Part shown: positions 26,437 through 36,374 of the stretch, piece after piece | How the letters are laid out: each line of letters starts with the position of its first letter | Numbering within the stretch: position 1 is the first letter of the stretch | Position numbers and translations under genes: made by a program | The notes under the pieces: model-generated | What the model saw: only the letters and a program-made list of their open reading frames with translations | Told to the model about the DNA's origin: nothing | The model's database searches: none | Assembly (NCBI RefSeq): GCF_011762225.1 | Contig: NZ_JAASQI010000005.1 | Span: 124,001-188,000 of the forward strand | Direction: 5' to 3' | Length of the DNA: 64,000 bases | Origin: Pseudochelatococcus lubricantis | GTDB taxonomy: Bacteria; Pseudomonadota; Alphaproteobacteria; Rhizobiales; Beijerinckiaceae

Positions 26437-26681
26437 GGCGGACTCTTCGGCGGGGATCGGAGCGGAATCGGGAGCGGCGGCAACTCCGTCAGCTTGCCCC
26501 TCATGTCCCGCCGATACAAGCGCGGAATGCGGGCGGGTGGATCAACTCGTCGCGGAACAGGCGGGCCGCCCGATATTCCGTTTCCGCCATCCGCGAGCTG
26601 AGTCCAGGGTGCTTTCCCGTCAGAATTCGCTCCAGACAAGGAAGCGCGGAGAGAGAACCGGCCCAATGATCGGTTTTCTAT

Positions 26682-27629
26682 CTAGCGGCGCGTTACCTGT
26701 ACGCCGGAGAGGGCGACGGTCGTCTCGTAGCCCTGCGGATCGACGACCTGCCACTGGCGCAGCACGTCCGTCCGCGCGTCGTAACGCAGTGTGACGGTCG
26801 AGGTGCCGCCCAGCGTGGCGCTGTCCTCCAGCGTGATATCGATCGCGCCGCCAGGGTCGATATCGACGTTCTTCACCTTTACGTCGCGCGCAAGATCGAC
26901 GTTGTCGCGCAGCAGGAATTTCAGCGGCGTCTGGCCGATGGAATAGACGTCGTTCGTACGTAGTTTCGAATCCCGCACCGCGACCGAGCGGCCGTCCGCG
27001 ACGATTTCGAGCGTGCTCGGCGGATCGTAGGCGAAGCGTAGCCGGCCGGGACGCTGGACGTAAAGCGTGCCGCCGACCTGACGCCCGTCCGCCCCCGTCT
27101 GCAGGAAGCGCCCGGTTAGCGTGCTGATGCCGTTGAGATAGGCGTTGACGCGCGCAACCGCCTCCGCAGGCGTACGCGGCATCGCCGCCGCAGCGGGACG
27201 CTGCGCGACGGCGGCAGGCGGCGCGGCCAACGCCGGCGCTTCAGCCGGGACTGGCGTCGCAGGCGCCAGCGCGGCGGCGCCCCCGAGACCGGACGGGCGG
27301 CGCGGCGGCAGCGGCATCGCGCTCTGCACCGCCGGGGCGGGCGAAGCCGCCGGCGCCGGTGCAGCGGGCGCAAGCGGGACAGCCGCAGCCGGGGAAGCGC
27401 GACGCGCTGGCGGCCCGGGCGGAGCTGAACCGGAGGCCGGGCGCGCGGGCGGCTGTTCCGGAGCGGGCGCCTGCGGCGCGGCCGCGGGGGCCTGCTCTTC
27501 CTTCTTGAACATGCCGTCGAGGAAGCGGCTGAGCGGATCCTGCGCATATCCCGCCACCGGCAGAGCCGTCGCCGCGAGGAACGCCGCACCCATGATCGCG
27601 GGCCTATACCATCGGAACCGTCTCGTCAT
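26682..27629 (-). CDS. lolA: Outer-membrane lipoprotein carrier LolA with Pro/Ala-rich N-terminal linker
   Basis: A 315-residue periplasmic protein. A signal peptide (about 1-29, ending AGYAQ) is followed by about 120 residues dominated by Ala and Pro (about 45-165). The LolA fold then begins at about residue 175 with VNAYLNGISTLTGRFLQ and contains GTLYVQRPGRLRFAYDPP and VYSIGQTPLKFLLRD. LolA carries lipoproteins from LolCDE to the outer membrane. Normal LolA is near 200 residues, so the linker is a large addition; a tether to the inner membrane or cell wall is possible. It follows ftsK, in the same direction. Confidence 0.87.
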   Translation of the reverse strand: MTRRFRWYRPAIMGAAFLAATALPVAGYAQDPLSRFLDGMFKKEEQAPAAAPQAPAPEQPPARPASGSAPPGPPARRASPAAAVPLAPAAPAPAASPAPAVQSAMPLPPRRPSGLGGAAALAPATPVPAEAPALAAPPAAVAQRPAAAAMPRTPAEAVARVNAYLNGISTLTGRFLQTGADGRQVGGTLYVQRPGRLRFAYDPPSTLEIVADGRSVAVRDSKLRTNDVYSIGQTPLKFLLRDNVDLARDVKVKNVDIDPGGAIDITLEDSATLGGTSTVTLRYDARTDVLRQWQVVDPQGYETTVALSGVQVTRR

Positions 27630-27706
27630 ATCACCATCTGCACCGGAACCGCCGCGTCAGTGCGGCGCAAGTCTTTAACACTGTTGATATGGCGAAAGCA
27701 CGTCCT

Positions 27707-27776
27707 CAGTTGCAAGCCCTCTTCAGTTGCAAGCCCTCTTCACGCTGCAGATCCCCTTCAGGTTGCAAGTTTCCTT
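27707..27776. repeat. Tandem repeat of four 17-18-bp units just downstream of ftsK
   Basis: Two identical 17-base units CAGTTGCAAGCCCTCTT (27707-27723, 27724-27740) and two diverged 18-base units (27741-27758, 27759-27776). The array ends at the first base of the ftsK stop codon. It may act as a spacer or a 3' end element, and its copy number could vary between strains. Confidence 0.75.
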
Positions 27777-30700
27777 CAACCCTGTTCGGTGGGATCCTCG
27801 CCGCCGAGCAGGATTTCACGCTTGCCGGCGTGATTGGCGGGGCCGACGATCCCTTCGAGTTCCATGCGCTCCATGATCGAAGCCGCGCGGTTGTAGCCGA
27901 TTTGCAGGCGGCGCTGGATATACGAGGTGGAGGCCTTCTTGTCGCGCAGCACGATGGCGATGGCCTGGTCGTAGAGGTCGTTGCCGCCGCCGGCACCGTT
28001 CGCGGTGTTGTCGAAGACGGCGCTGCCGTCCGATTCTGCAACCGCTTCCTCATCCGCCGTGACGGCTTCGAGATATTGCGGCCGGCCCTGCGTCTTGAGA
28101 TGGGCGACAATCTTCTCCACCTCGTCGTCGGAGACGAAGGGGCCGTGCACGCGCACCACGCGCCCGCCGCCCGCCATGTAGAGCATGTCGCCTTGCCCGA
28201 GGAGTTGCTCCGCCCCTTGCTCGCCGAGAATGGTGCGGCTGTCGATTTTGGAGGTGACCTGGAAGGAGATGCGGGTCGGGAAGTTGGCCTTGATGGTGCC
28301 GGTGATGACGTCGACGGACGGGCGCTGCGTCGCGAGGATGACATGGATGCCGGCCGCGCGCGCCATCTGCGCCAGACGCTGGATCGTGCCTTCGATCTCC
28401 TTGCCCGCCACCATCATGAGGTCGGCCATCTCGTCGACGACGATGACGATGTAGGGCAGCGGATCGAGGTCCATCACCTCGTCCTCGTAGATGGCCTCGC
28501 CCGTATCCTTGTCGAAGCCGACCTGCACGGTGCGGGTGATGACCTCGCCCCGCGCCTTGGCGTCGCGCACGCGGGTATTGAAGCCGTCGATGTTGCGCAC
28601 CGACAGCTTCGACATCTTCTTGTAGCGCTCCTCCATCTCGCGCACCGCCCATTTCAGCGCCACGACCGCCTTCTTGGGATCGGTGACGACGGGGGTGAGC
28701 AGGTGTGGAATACCGTCGTAGACCGACAGTTCGAGCATCTTCGGGTCGACCATGATCAGCCGGCATTCCTCGGGCCGCAGCCTGTAGAGCAGCGACATGA
28801 TCATGGTGTTGATGGCCACCGACTTGCCCGAACCGGTGGTGCCCGCCACCAGCAGGTGCGGCATGCGCGCGAGATCGGCGATCACCGGCTCGCCGCCGAT
28901 GGTCTTGCCGAGGCAGAGGGCCAGCTTGAATTTCGACCGCTGGAACTCCTCCGAGGCCAGCAGCTCGCGCAGGAACACGGTTTCGCGCCGGGCGTTCGGC
29001 AGCTCGATACCGATGGCGTTGCGGCCCGCGACGACCGCCACGCGCGCGGACACCGCGCTCATGGAGCGGGCAATGTCGTCGGCGAGCGAGATGACGCGCG
29101 AGGACTTCGTGCCGGGCGCGGGCTCCAGCTCATAGAGCGTGACCACCGGGCCGGGGCGCACGTGGATGATGTCGCCGCGCACGCCGAAGTCTTCCAGCGT
29201 GCTTTCGAGCAGGGCGGCGTTCTGTTCCAGCGCATCCTCGGAGATCGTGTCCTTCGGCCCCGCTGGAATCGCGAGCACGGAAAGCGGCGGCATCTGATAC
29301 TCGCCGGAGGGCGCGACCGCCTGCGGCACGCGCCGTGTCGTCACACCGGCGGACGGCGCGCGCGTGGGCGCCGCGGCGGCGGTACGGACCATCGCTGCGC
29401 CGGCCGTTGCTCCCACGGCTGCGGCATTCACGCGCGGCTGGAGGGGCCTGCCGGCCCCCTCGCCTGCCGGGCGCGGGGCCGGTCGTGCCACGACGGGCGG
29501 CGGCGGCGCATACGGGTCGTCGTCATTGGAGGGCGCCAGCGCGGATGGGCGCGCCGTATGCCGCAGAAACACCGGCGGCGCTTCGTGCCCGGCGGCGAAT
29601 TCCGCGTCCAGGGATGCGCTGTCGTGCTCCTCCGCCGCGTCGATATCCGCGATATCGTCGTCATGCGGGTCGACGCTGGCTTGCGCATCCTCCGCCCAGC
29701 GGTCGTCGGCATGCTCTTCCCCAGCATCCGCCTCGCCTGCGAAGGGCGCGAACGCATCGGCTTCGCGCCGATCCTCGGGATAGCCGGCGAACGCCGCCTC
29801 GTCGGCGGGTGCGAAGTCATGCGCCGCGTTGTCCGCCGCCAGGCTGTCCGCCGTCATCTCGCCGGCCATCATGCCGTCCGTCGCGACGCGCTGGCGCGCG
29901 GCCAGCTCGCGGTCCGTGCTGCGGGTGAAGCGCACATTCGGCGGCAACTGGAACGGCTTGCGCCATGCCGGAGTGCCGTCGGCCGAAACTGCGCCTTCGG
30001 GAGCGCCCAGAGGGGCGTCGAAAGACGGCGGCGCGGCAATCGGCTCCGGCGGTTGCGGAAGAACGGCGGCGGGAACGGGCGCCGCCGGCATGTGGACGCG
30101 CGACGGGCGCCCGCGCGTGGGTGCGAAGGCGGCGATTTCGGGCGGAATGTCCCCTGCCGCCTCGATGCTCCCGTCGCCGGTAAATGCGGGCGCGGCCTGT
30201 GGATAGCCTTGCGGAAAGTTCTGCGCGGGTGCCTGGTGCACAGCCTGCGGCTGGTGCGTGGCGTACGACTCGGCAAAGTCGTAATCGTCGCCGAACACGG
30301 GCTCCCGCGCCGGGTGCGCTGCCAGCCCTTCGGCGGGCTCGCGCCCGTCACGCAGCGGGTCGGGCTTGCGGAAGCGACGTGCGAGTGCCGTGCGCAGCGT
30401 CATCAGGCCATGGATGACGGCGCCCAGCGAGACGATCCCCCAGCCCGGCTCGTCGCGGCCGTCGTCGTCCGCGGCCGGCATCTCGTAAGGAGACTCGGGG
30501 GACGGAGAGCGCGCGGCTTGCGCGAGGCCGAAGCCGGAGGCCGCAGAAAGCGCGAGAATGGCGGTAGCGGCATAGAAAAGCCCGACGATCACGCCGCCGA
30601 TGCCGCCCGTGCCGGCCAGGCCATGGCCGCCGAACAGCAGCGCATCGCCGACCACACCGCCAAGTCCGGACGGCAGCGGCCAGCGGGCGGTTTCCGGCAG

Positions 30701-31087
30701 CGCGCTCGCGACCGCCGAGGCAGCGCCCGTTCCCACCAGCCAAAGGCCGATGCGCAGCGCCGGACGCGGCAGCGGCCGCCGCCCCACGAGCCGGATGGCC
30801 CAGACCGCGCACGGCAGCAGCAGCGCGACGGAGCCGAGGCCGAATATCTGCATGATGAGATCGGCGAAGATGGCCCCCGGCATGCCCAGCATGTTGGCGA
30901 CCCGCCCGTCCGTGGCGTGGGTCAGGCTCGGGTCCTCAACCGACCACGTCATCAGCGCCAGAACCGATGCACCGATGAACGCGAGCAGGAAAAGGCCGGC
31001 CAGTTCGACAGCACGCTGCACCATGAAGCGGCGCAACGCATCGGAAATATCCTCAGCGTGGGACGAGGTCCTTCGGATGGTTCGCAT
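27776..31087 (-). CDS. ftsK: DNA translocase FtsK
   Basis: A 1103-residue septal DNA pump that clears and orders the chromosome termini at division. It has four N-terminal membrane segments (about 25-190) and a long Ala/Pro/Asp-rich linker (about 200-560). The motor has Walker [17 protein letters not shown] near residue 752 and Walker [13 protein letters not shown]. The C-terminal gamma winged helix ([31 protein letters not shown]) reads KOPS-type sites. A perfect CtrA-type box lies 58 bases upstream of the ATG. LolA follows on the same strand. Confidence 0.96.
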   Translation of the reverse strand: MRTIRRTSSHAEDISDALRRFMVQRAVELAGLFLLAFIGASVLALMTWSVEDPSLTHATDGRVANMLGMPGAIFADLIMQIFGLGSVALLLPCAVWAIRLVGRRPLPRPALRIGLWLVGTGAASAVASALPETARWPLPSGLGGVVGDALLFGGHGLAGTGGIGGVIVGLFYAATAILALSAASGFGLAQAARSPSPESPYEMPAADDDGRDEPGWGIVSLGAVIHGLMTLRTALARRFRKPDPLRDGREPAEGLAAHPAREPVFGDDYDFAESYATHQPQAVHQAPAQNFPQGYPQAAPAFTGDGSIEAAGDIPPEIAAFAPTRGRPSRVHMPAAPVPAAVLPQPPEPIAAPPSFDAPLGAPEGAVSADGTPAWRKPFQLPPNVRFTRSTDRELAARQRVATDGMMAGEMTADSLAADNAAHDFAPADEAAFAGYPEDRREADAFAPFAGEADAGEEHADDRWAEDAQASVDPHDDDIADIDAAEEHDSASLDAEFAAGHEAPPVFLRHTARPSALAPSNDDDPYAPPPPVVARPAPRPAGEGAGRPLQPRVNAAAVGATAGAAMVRTAAAAPTRAPSAGVTTRRVPQAVAPSGEYQMPPLSVLAIPAGPKDTISEDALEQNAALLESTLEDFGVRGDIIHVRPGPVVTLYELEPAPGTKSSRVISLADDIARSMSAVSARVAVVAGRNAIGIELPNARRETVFLRELLASEEFQRSKFKLALCLGKTIGGEPVIADLARMPHLLVAGTTGSGKSVAINTMIMSLLYRLRPEECRLIMVDPKMLELSVYDGIPHLLTPVVTDPKKAVVALKWAVREMEERYKKMSKLSVRNIDGFNTRVRDAKARGEVITRTVQVGFDKDTGEAIYEDEVMDLDPLPYIVIVVDEMADLMMVAGKEIEGTIQRLAQMARAAGIHVILATQRPSVDVITGTIKANFPTRISFQVTSKIDSRTILGEQGAEQLLGQGDMLYMAGGGRVVRVHGPFVSDDEVEKIVAHLKTQGRPQYLEAVTADEEAVAESDGSAVFDNTANGAGGGNDLYDQAIAIVLRDKKASTSYIQRRLQIGYNRAASIMERMELEGIVGPANHAGKREILLGGEDPTEQG

Positions 31088-31144
31088 GTTTCGGGCAGAA
31101 CTCGCAAATTGGCTTGATTCGAGCCAAGTGTAGTCCCCAGGCGG

Positions 31145-31160
31145 TTAAACCGGGATTAAC
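31145..31160 (-). promoter_or_regulatory. CtrA-type box TTAA-N7-TTAAC upstream of ftsK
   Basis: TTAA at 31145-31148, seven bases, TTAAC at 31156-31160, a full match to the consensus of the alphaproteobacterial cell-cycle regulator CtrA. It sits 58-73 bases upstream of the ftsK ATG. A palindrome TTAACGTTAA at 31174-31183 adds two more half-sites. Control of ftsK by CtrA is inference. Confidence 0.55.
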
Positions 31161-31280
31161 TCTGGCGCGACGATTAACGTTAAGCCAGCGAAGCGCGATG
31201 CGAGCGAGGCGACGGTTGCGTCGCTCTTATGGCGAATGCGATCTATTTTTCGAATCATATGTCATTTTCTCCAGATATAT

Positions 31281-31292
31281 GTCATATATGAC
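31281..31292. promoter_or_regulatory. 12-bp perfect palindrome GTCATATATGAC between ftsK and the btu promoter
   Basis: The palindrome lies inside an AT-rich block (about 31240-31300). The 9-mer ATATGTCAT occurs twice in direct order (31257-31265, 31277-31285), twenty bases apart, so on one DNA face. A repressor or activator site for the btu promoter about 60 bases further on is possible. Confidence 0.4.
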
Positions 31293-31351
31293 GATATCAT
31301 GCCTGTCACCGCCAGGAGAAAGGTTCCGGTGTTGACAATTGCGGCGGGTTT

Positions 31352-31380
31352 TTGACAGCGGTGCGTGCAAAGTGTAGCTT
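31352..31380 (+). promoter_or_regulatory. Sigma70-type promoter for the cobalamin riboswitch and btuB operon
   Basis: TTGACA at 31352-31357, a 17-base spacer, then TAGCTT at 31375-31380. Start of transcription would fall near 31387, exactly where the riboswitch begins. A second TTGACA at 31332 lacks a well-spaced -10 element. Confidence 0.6.
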
Positions 31381-31383
31381 CAT

Positions 31384-31550
31384 CGTGACGGTTCCTTCCG
31401 AGGATGAAAAGGGAACGCAGTGGGCGCGATGCGTGATACTGCGGCTGTCCCCGCAACTGTGAGCGGCAGGCTTGCGCCACGAGGCCACTGGATTTCGGTC
31501 CGGGAAGGCGGTGCAGGCGTCAACCGCGAGCCAGGAGACCTGCCGTCGGA
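31384..31550 (+). ncRNA. Cobalamin riboswitch
   Basis: The conserved parts occur in family order: GACGGTTCC with the following GGATGAAAAGGGAA, GCGGCTGTCCCCGCAACTGT, GCCACTGG with TTTCGGTCCGGGAAGGCG, and the B12 box AGCCAGGAGACCTGCCGTC (31529-31547). It binds adenosylcobalamin or a related form and normally lowers expression of the downstream uptake genes. It precedes btuB by about 145 bases. Its ends are approximate. Confidence 0.93.
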
Positions 31551-31694
31551 TGTGGTCACAGCGGACCATCGGTCGGGGTGTGCCGGTGCGGGCTTGCCGT
31601 TCTCGTCTTCGGGCGGGCGGGTGTGTCTTGTCGCGGTGACGTGCCACCTGACGTGCGCTGCCTCCGGGCCGGCGTTGCCCGAAGAGGTTCTGTC

Positions 31695-33650
31695 TTGTTC
31701 CCTCCCCTCCGCCTGTCGACGGCGCATGCGCTGCGCGTTGCTTTTCTGTTTTCCGTTCCGCCGGCGCTGGCGGCGCTCGCCATGCAGGCCGACCCGGTGC
31801 ACGCCCAGCAGGCGGATGCAATGATGCTTGACGAGATCACGGTGACCGCGACCGCCGTACCGACGCCGGTGGCGCAGGTCGGCTCGTCGGTGACGGTCAT
31901 CACGGAGCAGGAGATAGCCCGCGACCAGCGGCGCACGCTCGCGGACGCGCTCGCCACGGTTCCCGGCCTGAACATGGTGCAGACCGGTGGTCCCGGTGGG
32001 CAGGCATCCGTTTTCCTGCGCGGCACCAACGCCAACCACGTGAAGGTGCTGGTCGACGGCGTGCCGGTCAATGATCCGTCGACGCCGAATGGCGTGTTCG
32101 ATTTCAGCCACCTGGCGACAGCCGACGTCGCGCGCATCGAGGTGCTGCGCGGCCCGCAGAGCGGCCTGTACGGCGCGGACGCACTCGGGGGGGTGATCAG
32201 CATCACGACGAAGGCCGGCAAGGGGCCGCCAAAGGCGGCGCTCATGCTCGAAGGCGGTTCGGCAGGCACCTTCAACCAGAGCGCGAGCCTGTCCGGCGGC
32301 GGCGAGCGGTTCGACTATTTCTTCTCCGCCGCTCACCTGCGGACGGAGGCGACGCCGGTGACGCCGCCGGAACTGGTGTCGCCCGGCCAGCGCATCAACG
32401 ACGACTTTTATGACAACTGGAGTTTCGCCACGCGGCTCGGCTTCGCCGTCACCGACAATTTTCGCCTGTCCGTCGTCGGCCGCTACAGCGACGCGCTGCT
32501 GAAGAACACGACCGACGGAGGTTGGCCCGGCGCTCCGAACGCCGCCCGCAGCGAACAGCGCAACCAACGCTTCGTAACCCGTGCGGAGGGCGTGTGGTCG
32601 CTGTGGGACGGGCGCATCACCAACACCTTCGGCATCGGCTACGCCAACGAGGACCGCGAGAGCACGGAGCCCGCGACCGCGTTCGGCCCCGGCAGCGTGA
32701 CGGAGTATCTCGGCGAGCGGACGATCTACGACTGGCGCGCGGATGTCGTCGTCGCGCCCGATCACAAGCTCATCCTCGGGCTCCAGCACGAACGCGAACG
32801 CTTCGACGACGCCAGCCTTACGGCGTCTGCCGGCAACAGCGCGGGATTCATCGAATGGCAGGGGAAGATTTTCGACCGCCTTGCCTTCGCCGCTAACATT
32901 CGCCACGACGACAACGACGATTTCGGTGCCCACACCACCTGGCGCATCGCCCCCACCTTCACGCTGCCGGTGCTGGAAACGCGCTTGAAGGCGAGCGTCG
33001 GCACGGGGTTCAAGGCCCCTACCCTGAGCCAGCGCTTCATGGATTCGCGCCCGCTCTACAACTTCTACGGCAATCCGGATCTGCGGCCGGAGGAAAGCAC
33101 CGGCTACGATATCGGCTTCGAGCAACCGCTTGCCGGAGAGCGCGTGCTGATCGGCGCCACGTATTTCCACAACGATATCGACAATCTCATCAACACCAAC
33201 ACGGATTTCACGTCCTACGAGAACGTGGGCAAGGCGACGACGCGGGGCGTGGAAGCCTTCGCGGCGGTGGCGCTGACGCCGGCGGTCGACCTGCGCGCGG
33301 ACTATACTTTCACCTTCGCGCGTGATGACGTTGCGCGGCAGGAGCTGCTGCGCCGCCCCCGGCACAAGGCGAGCTTCACCGCGCGCTGGCAGGCGACGGA
33401 GAAGCTGGGGCTTTCCGCGACCGCGCTTTATGTCGGTGCGTGGGTGGACGGCAACCGCGATTTCTCCATCCCGCGCCTGCGCACGTCGGGATATGCGACC
33501 GTCAACGTCGCCGTCGACTACAAGGCCGCCGACAGCACGGTGCTGTTCGCGCGCGTCGACAACCTGTTCGACCGCCGCTATGAAAACCCGGTCGGCTTCC
33601 TGCGGCCGGGGCTCGGCGTCTATGCCGGCCTGCGCTTCACGCCGCCATGA
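31695..33650 (+). CDS. btuB: TonB-dependent outer-membrane cobalamin receptor BtuB
   Basis: A 22-strand beta-barrel receptor with plug domain. The TTG at 31695 is chosen because GAAGAGG (31681-31687) sits seven bases upstream and the following 37 residues form a good signal peptide ending VHAQ. The product has 651 residues. The TonB box DEITVTA is at about 46-52, the plug has LRGTNANHVKVLVDGVPVND and IEVLRGPQSGLYGADALGGV, and the C-terminus ends in a typical aromatic-rich strand (YAGLRF). The cobalamin riboswitch upstream and btuFCD downstream fix the substrate. Confidence 0.92.
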   Translation: MFPPLRLSTAHALRVAFLFSVPPALAALAMQADPVHAQQADAMMLDEITVTATAVPTPVAQVGSSVTVITEQEIARDQRRTLADALATVPGLNMVQTGGPGGQASVFLRGTNANHVKVLVDGVPVNDPSTPNGVFDFSHLATADVARIEVLRGPQSGLYGADALGGVISITTKAGKGPPKAALMLEGGSAGTFNQSASLSGGGERFDYFFSAAHLRTEATPVTPPELVSPGQRINDDFYDNWSFATRLGFAVTDNFRLSVVGRYSDALLKNTTDGGWPGAPNAARSEQRNQRFVTRAEGVWSLWDGRITNTFGIGYANEDRESTEPATAFGPGSVTEYLGERTIYDWRADVVVAPDHKLILGLQHERERFDDASLTASAGNSAGFIEWQGKIFDRLAFAANIRHDDNDDFGAHTTWRIAPTFTLPVLETRLKASVGTGFKAPTLSQRFMDSRPLYNFYGNPDLRPEESTGYDIGFEQPLAGERVLIGATYFHNDIDNLINTNTDFTSYENVGKATTRGVEAFAAVALTPAVDLRADYTFTFARDDVARQELLRRPRHKASFTARWQATEKLGLSATALYVGAWVDGNRDFSIPRLRTSGYATVNVAVDYKAADSTVLFARVDNLFDRRYENPVGFLRPGLGVYAGLRFTPP

Positions 33651-34576
33651 CGCGGCGAGCGTCCCGACGGCAGGAGCCTTGGCGGCAACACGATGGGCAA
33701 CGGCAATCCATGAAGGATCGGCGAACGCGAAAGAGTGCGGCGGGCGCGGCCTGCGGCCTCGCGGGTCTGCTGCTGTCCGTCTTTTGCTACGCTCCCGGTG
33801 CCCGCGCCGCCCGTTTCGTGTCCATCAACATGTGCGCGGATGAATTGCTGCTGCGGCTCGCCGATCCTGCCGACATCGCTTCGCTCAGTTATCTCTCGCG
33901 AGACGCGCGCAACAGTACGATAGCGACGCAGGCCGCCGCGTTTCCCGTCAACCGCGGGCGGGCGGAGGAGGTGATGGCGCTCGCTCCCGATCTTGTGTTC
34001 GCGAGCGCGTTCTCGGCGCCGGCGACGCTCTCCATGCTGCGCCGCCTCGGCGTTCCGCTCGCGGTGCTCGATGTGCCGACGACGTTCGAGGCGATCGTCG
34101 CCCAGGTGCGCGGCGTGGCCAGTCGCATCGGCCGGCCGGAGGCCGCCGAGCGGGAGGTGCACCTCATGAACGGGCGGCTCGCCGGCCTCCGGCGGGAATT
34201 GCCCCTGTCCCCGGCCACGGCGCTCGTCCTGCAGGCGAACAACATCGCCGTCGGCGCGGGAACGCTGATCGACAGCGTGCTCGCGGAAGCAGGCCTCGTC
34301 AATCTCGCCGCGCAGGCCGGTATTGTCGGCTATGGGCGGATGCCGCTGGAGGCGATCCTGATCCGCCCGCCCGATATCCTCATCGTCGAGACCGACAACG
34401 AGGGCGCCCCCGCGCTCGCCACGCAGGCGCCGCGCCATCCCGCGCTTGCGGCGCTTGCCCGGCGCGGCGCGATGCGGACCGTCGACATGCCGTCGCGGCT
34501 GTGGACCTGCGCCGGCCCTGGCACCGTGGAGGCCGTGGCCTATCTGCGCCGCGCGCTGCAGGGGAAAACGCCATGA
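33647..34576 (+). CDS. btuF: Periplasmic cobalamin-binding protein BtuF
   Basis: A 309-residue class III binding protein; an ATG at 33710 would give a shorter form whose N-terminus (MKDRRTRKSAAG, hydrophobic core, GARA) is a normal signal peptide. The mature part begins RFVSINMCADELLLRLADP and has the two-lobe pattern (EVMALAPDLVFASAFSA, ILIRPPDILIVETDN). The upstream ATG overlaps the btuB stop by four bases. It delivers cobalamin to BtuCD. Confidence 0.86.
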   Translation: MTRRASRRQEPWRQHDGQRQSMKDRRTRKSAAGAACGLAGLLLSVFCYAPGARAARFVSINMCADELLLRLADPADIASLSYLSRDARNSTIATQAAAFPVNRGRAEEVMALAPDLVFASAFSAPATLSMLRRLGVPLAVLDVPTTFEAIVAQVRGVASRIGRPEAAEREVHLMNGRLAGLRRELPLSPATALVLQANNIAVGAGTLIDSVLAEAGLVNLAAQAGIVGYGRMPLEAILIRPPDILIVETDNEGAPALATQAPRHPALAALARRGAMRTVDMPSRLWTCAGPGTVEAVAYLRRALQGKTP

Positions 34577-35577
34577 GCACCCTGCGGCCGCTCACGCACC
34601 GGCAGACCGTCGCGGCGCTGGCGATGGTCGCGGCGCTGCTGACAGCGCTGTCGATGGCGGTCGGCGAGACGCGGCTCGACGTTTTCGCGGCCGCCGCCGA
34701 CTTCGTCCACGGCCGGGACAGCCTTGCGTCGCTGATCCTCGTCGAACTGCGTCTGCCGCGCGCGCTGCTCGGTGCCGCCACCGGCTTCGGCCTCGGGCTC
34801 GCCGGCGCTGCCATGCAGGGGCTGTTGCGCAATCCTCTTGCGGAACCGGGCGTGATGGGCATCTCGGGCGCGGCTGCGCTGGGGGCGGTGGTCATGTTCT
34901 ATGCCGGGCTCACCGGCGTTTTCGCCTTCGCCCTGCCGCTCGGCGGCATGGCGGGCGCGGCGGCGGCCAGTGTCATCCTGTTCGCGCTCGCCGGCCGGGG
35001 ACTGGGCACGATGGCGCTGGTGCTGGCGGGCGTCGCCATCAACAGCCTCGCGGGCGCGCTGACGTCGCTGGCGCTCAACCTGTCGCCCAACCCCTACGCG
35101 GCGCTTGAGATCGTGTTCTGGCTGATGGGATCGCTCGCCGACCGCAGCCTTGCCGATATCGCCCTCGCGCTCGTGCCGGCAGCGCCCGGGTGGTGGCTGC
35201 TGCTGACCGCCGGCCGGGCGCTCGATGCGCTGAGCCTCGGGGAGGACGTGGCGCAAAGTCTTGGCTTCAACCTGCGATGGCTGCGCATCCGGCTCATCCT
35301 CGGCACGGCGCTCGCGGTGGGCAGCGCGGTGGCGGTGACGGGCATGATCGGCTTCGTCGGCCTCGTGGCACCGCATCTGGCGCGCCCCCTCGCCGGCCGT
35401 GAACCCGGCCGCGTGCTGCCGGCGGCGGGCTTCGTCGGCGCCATCCTGACGCTCGGCGCGGACATTCTGCTGCGCCTGCTGCCCACACAGCCGGAACTCA
35501 ATCTCGGCGTGGTCACAGCCCTTGTCGGCGCGCCCTTCCTGTTCCTGCTCCTGCGGCGCCTGCGGGGAGAGGCCTGA
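34573..35577 (+). CDS. btuC: Cobalamin ABC transporter permease BtuC (FecCD family)
   Basis: A 334-residue inner-membrane protein with about ten hydrophobic segments. FecCD-type signatures are present: LRLPRALLGAATGFGLGLAG, LLRNPLAEPGVMGISGAAAL and GMIGFVGLVAPHLARPLAG. The ATG at 34573 overlaps the btuF stop (ATGA), so the two are coupled. The ATPase follows after two bases. Confidence 0.92.
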   Translation: MSTLRPLTHRQTVAALAMVAALLTALSMAVGETRLDVFAAAADFVHGRDSLASLILVELRLPRALLGAATGFGLGLAGAAMQGLLRNPLAEPGVMGISGAAALGAVVMFYAGLTGVFAFALPLGGMAGAAAASVILFALAGRGLGTMALVLAGVAINSLAGALTSLALNLSPNPYAALEIVFWLMGSLADRSLADIALALVPAAPGWWLLLTAGRALDALSLGEDVAQSLGFNLRWLRIRLILGTALAVGSAVAVTGMIGFVGLVAPHLARPLAGREPGRVLPAAGFVGAILTLGADILLRLLPTQPELNLGVVTALVGAPFLFLLLRRLRGEA

Positions 35578-35579
35578 CG

Positions 35580-36335
35580 ATGATCGTGACCGGACATCTC
35601 CGATTGTCGCTCAAGGGTGTGCCCGTCCTGCGGGGCATCGATCTCTCGCTGCCGCGCGGCCAGCTGGTCGGCCTGATCGGCTGCAACGGCGCGGGGAAAT
35701 CGACGCTGCTGCGCGTGCTCGCCGGGCTTGTCCCGGCCGACGAAGGCACGGTGCTGGTCGACGGGCAGCCGGTCGGCACCATCGACCCGAAGGAGCGCGC
35801 GCGGCTGATCGCCTACCTGCCGCAGACAGGGCCGGCGCACTGGAACCTCTCCGTCGAGGCGCTGGTGCGTCTCGGCCGCCTGCCCCACTTCGCCAATCCC
35901 CGCCGTGACGGCGATGCCGTCGCGCGCGCGCTCGATGCCACCGCCACGGCGCATCTGCGTGGACGCGACGTCGACACGCTTTCCGGCGGGGAGCGCATGC
36001 GTGTGCTGCTAGCGCGGGCGCTGGCGGTCGAGGCGCCCGTCCTGCTCGCGGACGAGCCCATCGCCGCGCTCGACCCTCGCCAGCAACTGCTCGTGCTTGG
36101 CCTGCTGCGCCGCATGGCGGAGGCGGGCGGGCTGATCGTCGCCGTGCTGCACGATCTCTCGCTCGCAAGCCGGTTCTGCGACCGTCTCGTGCTGCTGAAC
36201 CGGGGCGCCATCCTTGCCGACGGCCCTTGCGGCGCGGTGTTGACGGACGCCAACATTGCCGCCGCCTACGGGGTGAGCGCGGTCCGCGTGGATCATGCGG
36301 GCGAACGGTTCATCCTGCCGTGGCGGCCGGTATGA
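35580..36335 (+). CDS. btuD: Cobalamin ABC transporter ATP-binding protein BtuD
   Basis: A 251-residue ATPase. Walker A GCNGAGKS at 34-41 (Cys in place of the usual Pro or Ser), signature LSGGE at 134-138, Walker B VLLADEP at 154-160, H-loop AVLHDLSLASRFC. The ATG begins two bases after the btuC stop. It is the last gene of the riboswitch-controlled operon btuB-F-C-D. Confidence 0.92.
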   Translation: MIVTGHLRLSLKGVPVLRGIDLSLPRGQLVGLIGCNGAGKSTLLRVLAGLVPADEGTVLVDGQPVGTIDPKERARLIAYLPQTGPAHWNLSVEALVRLGRLPHFANPRRDGDAVARALDATATAHLRGRDVDTLSGGERMRVLLARALAVEAPVLLADEPIAALDPRQQLLVLGLLRRMAEAGGLIVAVLHDLSLASRFCDRLVLLNRGAILADGPCGAVLTDANIAAAYGVSAVRVDHAGERFILPWRPV

Positions 36336-36374
36336 GCCGGGTTTTGCATACGAACGGCAGGCCCTCTATAGTGA

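Noticed and set aside
27689..31117. Plus-strand frame of 1142 codons opposite ftsK
   Set aside because: FtsK has complete motor and gamma-domain motifs on the minus strand. The opposite frame is a compositional shadow.
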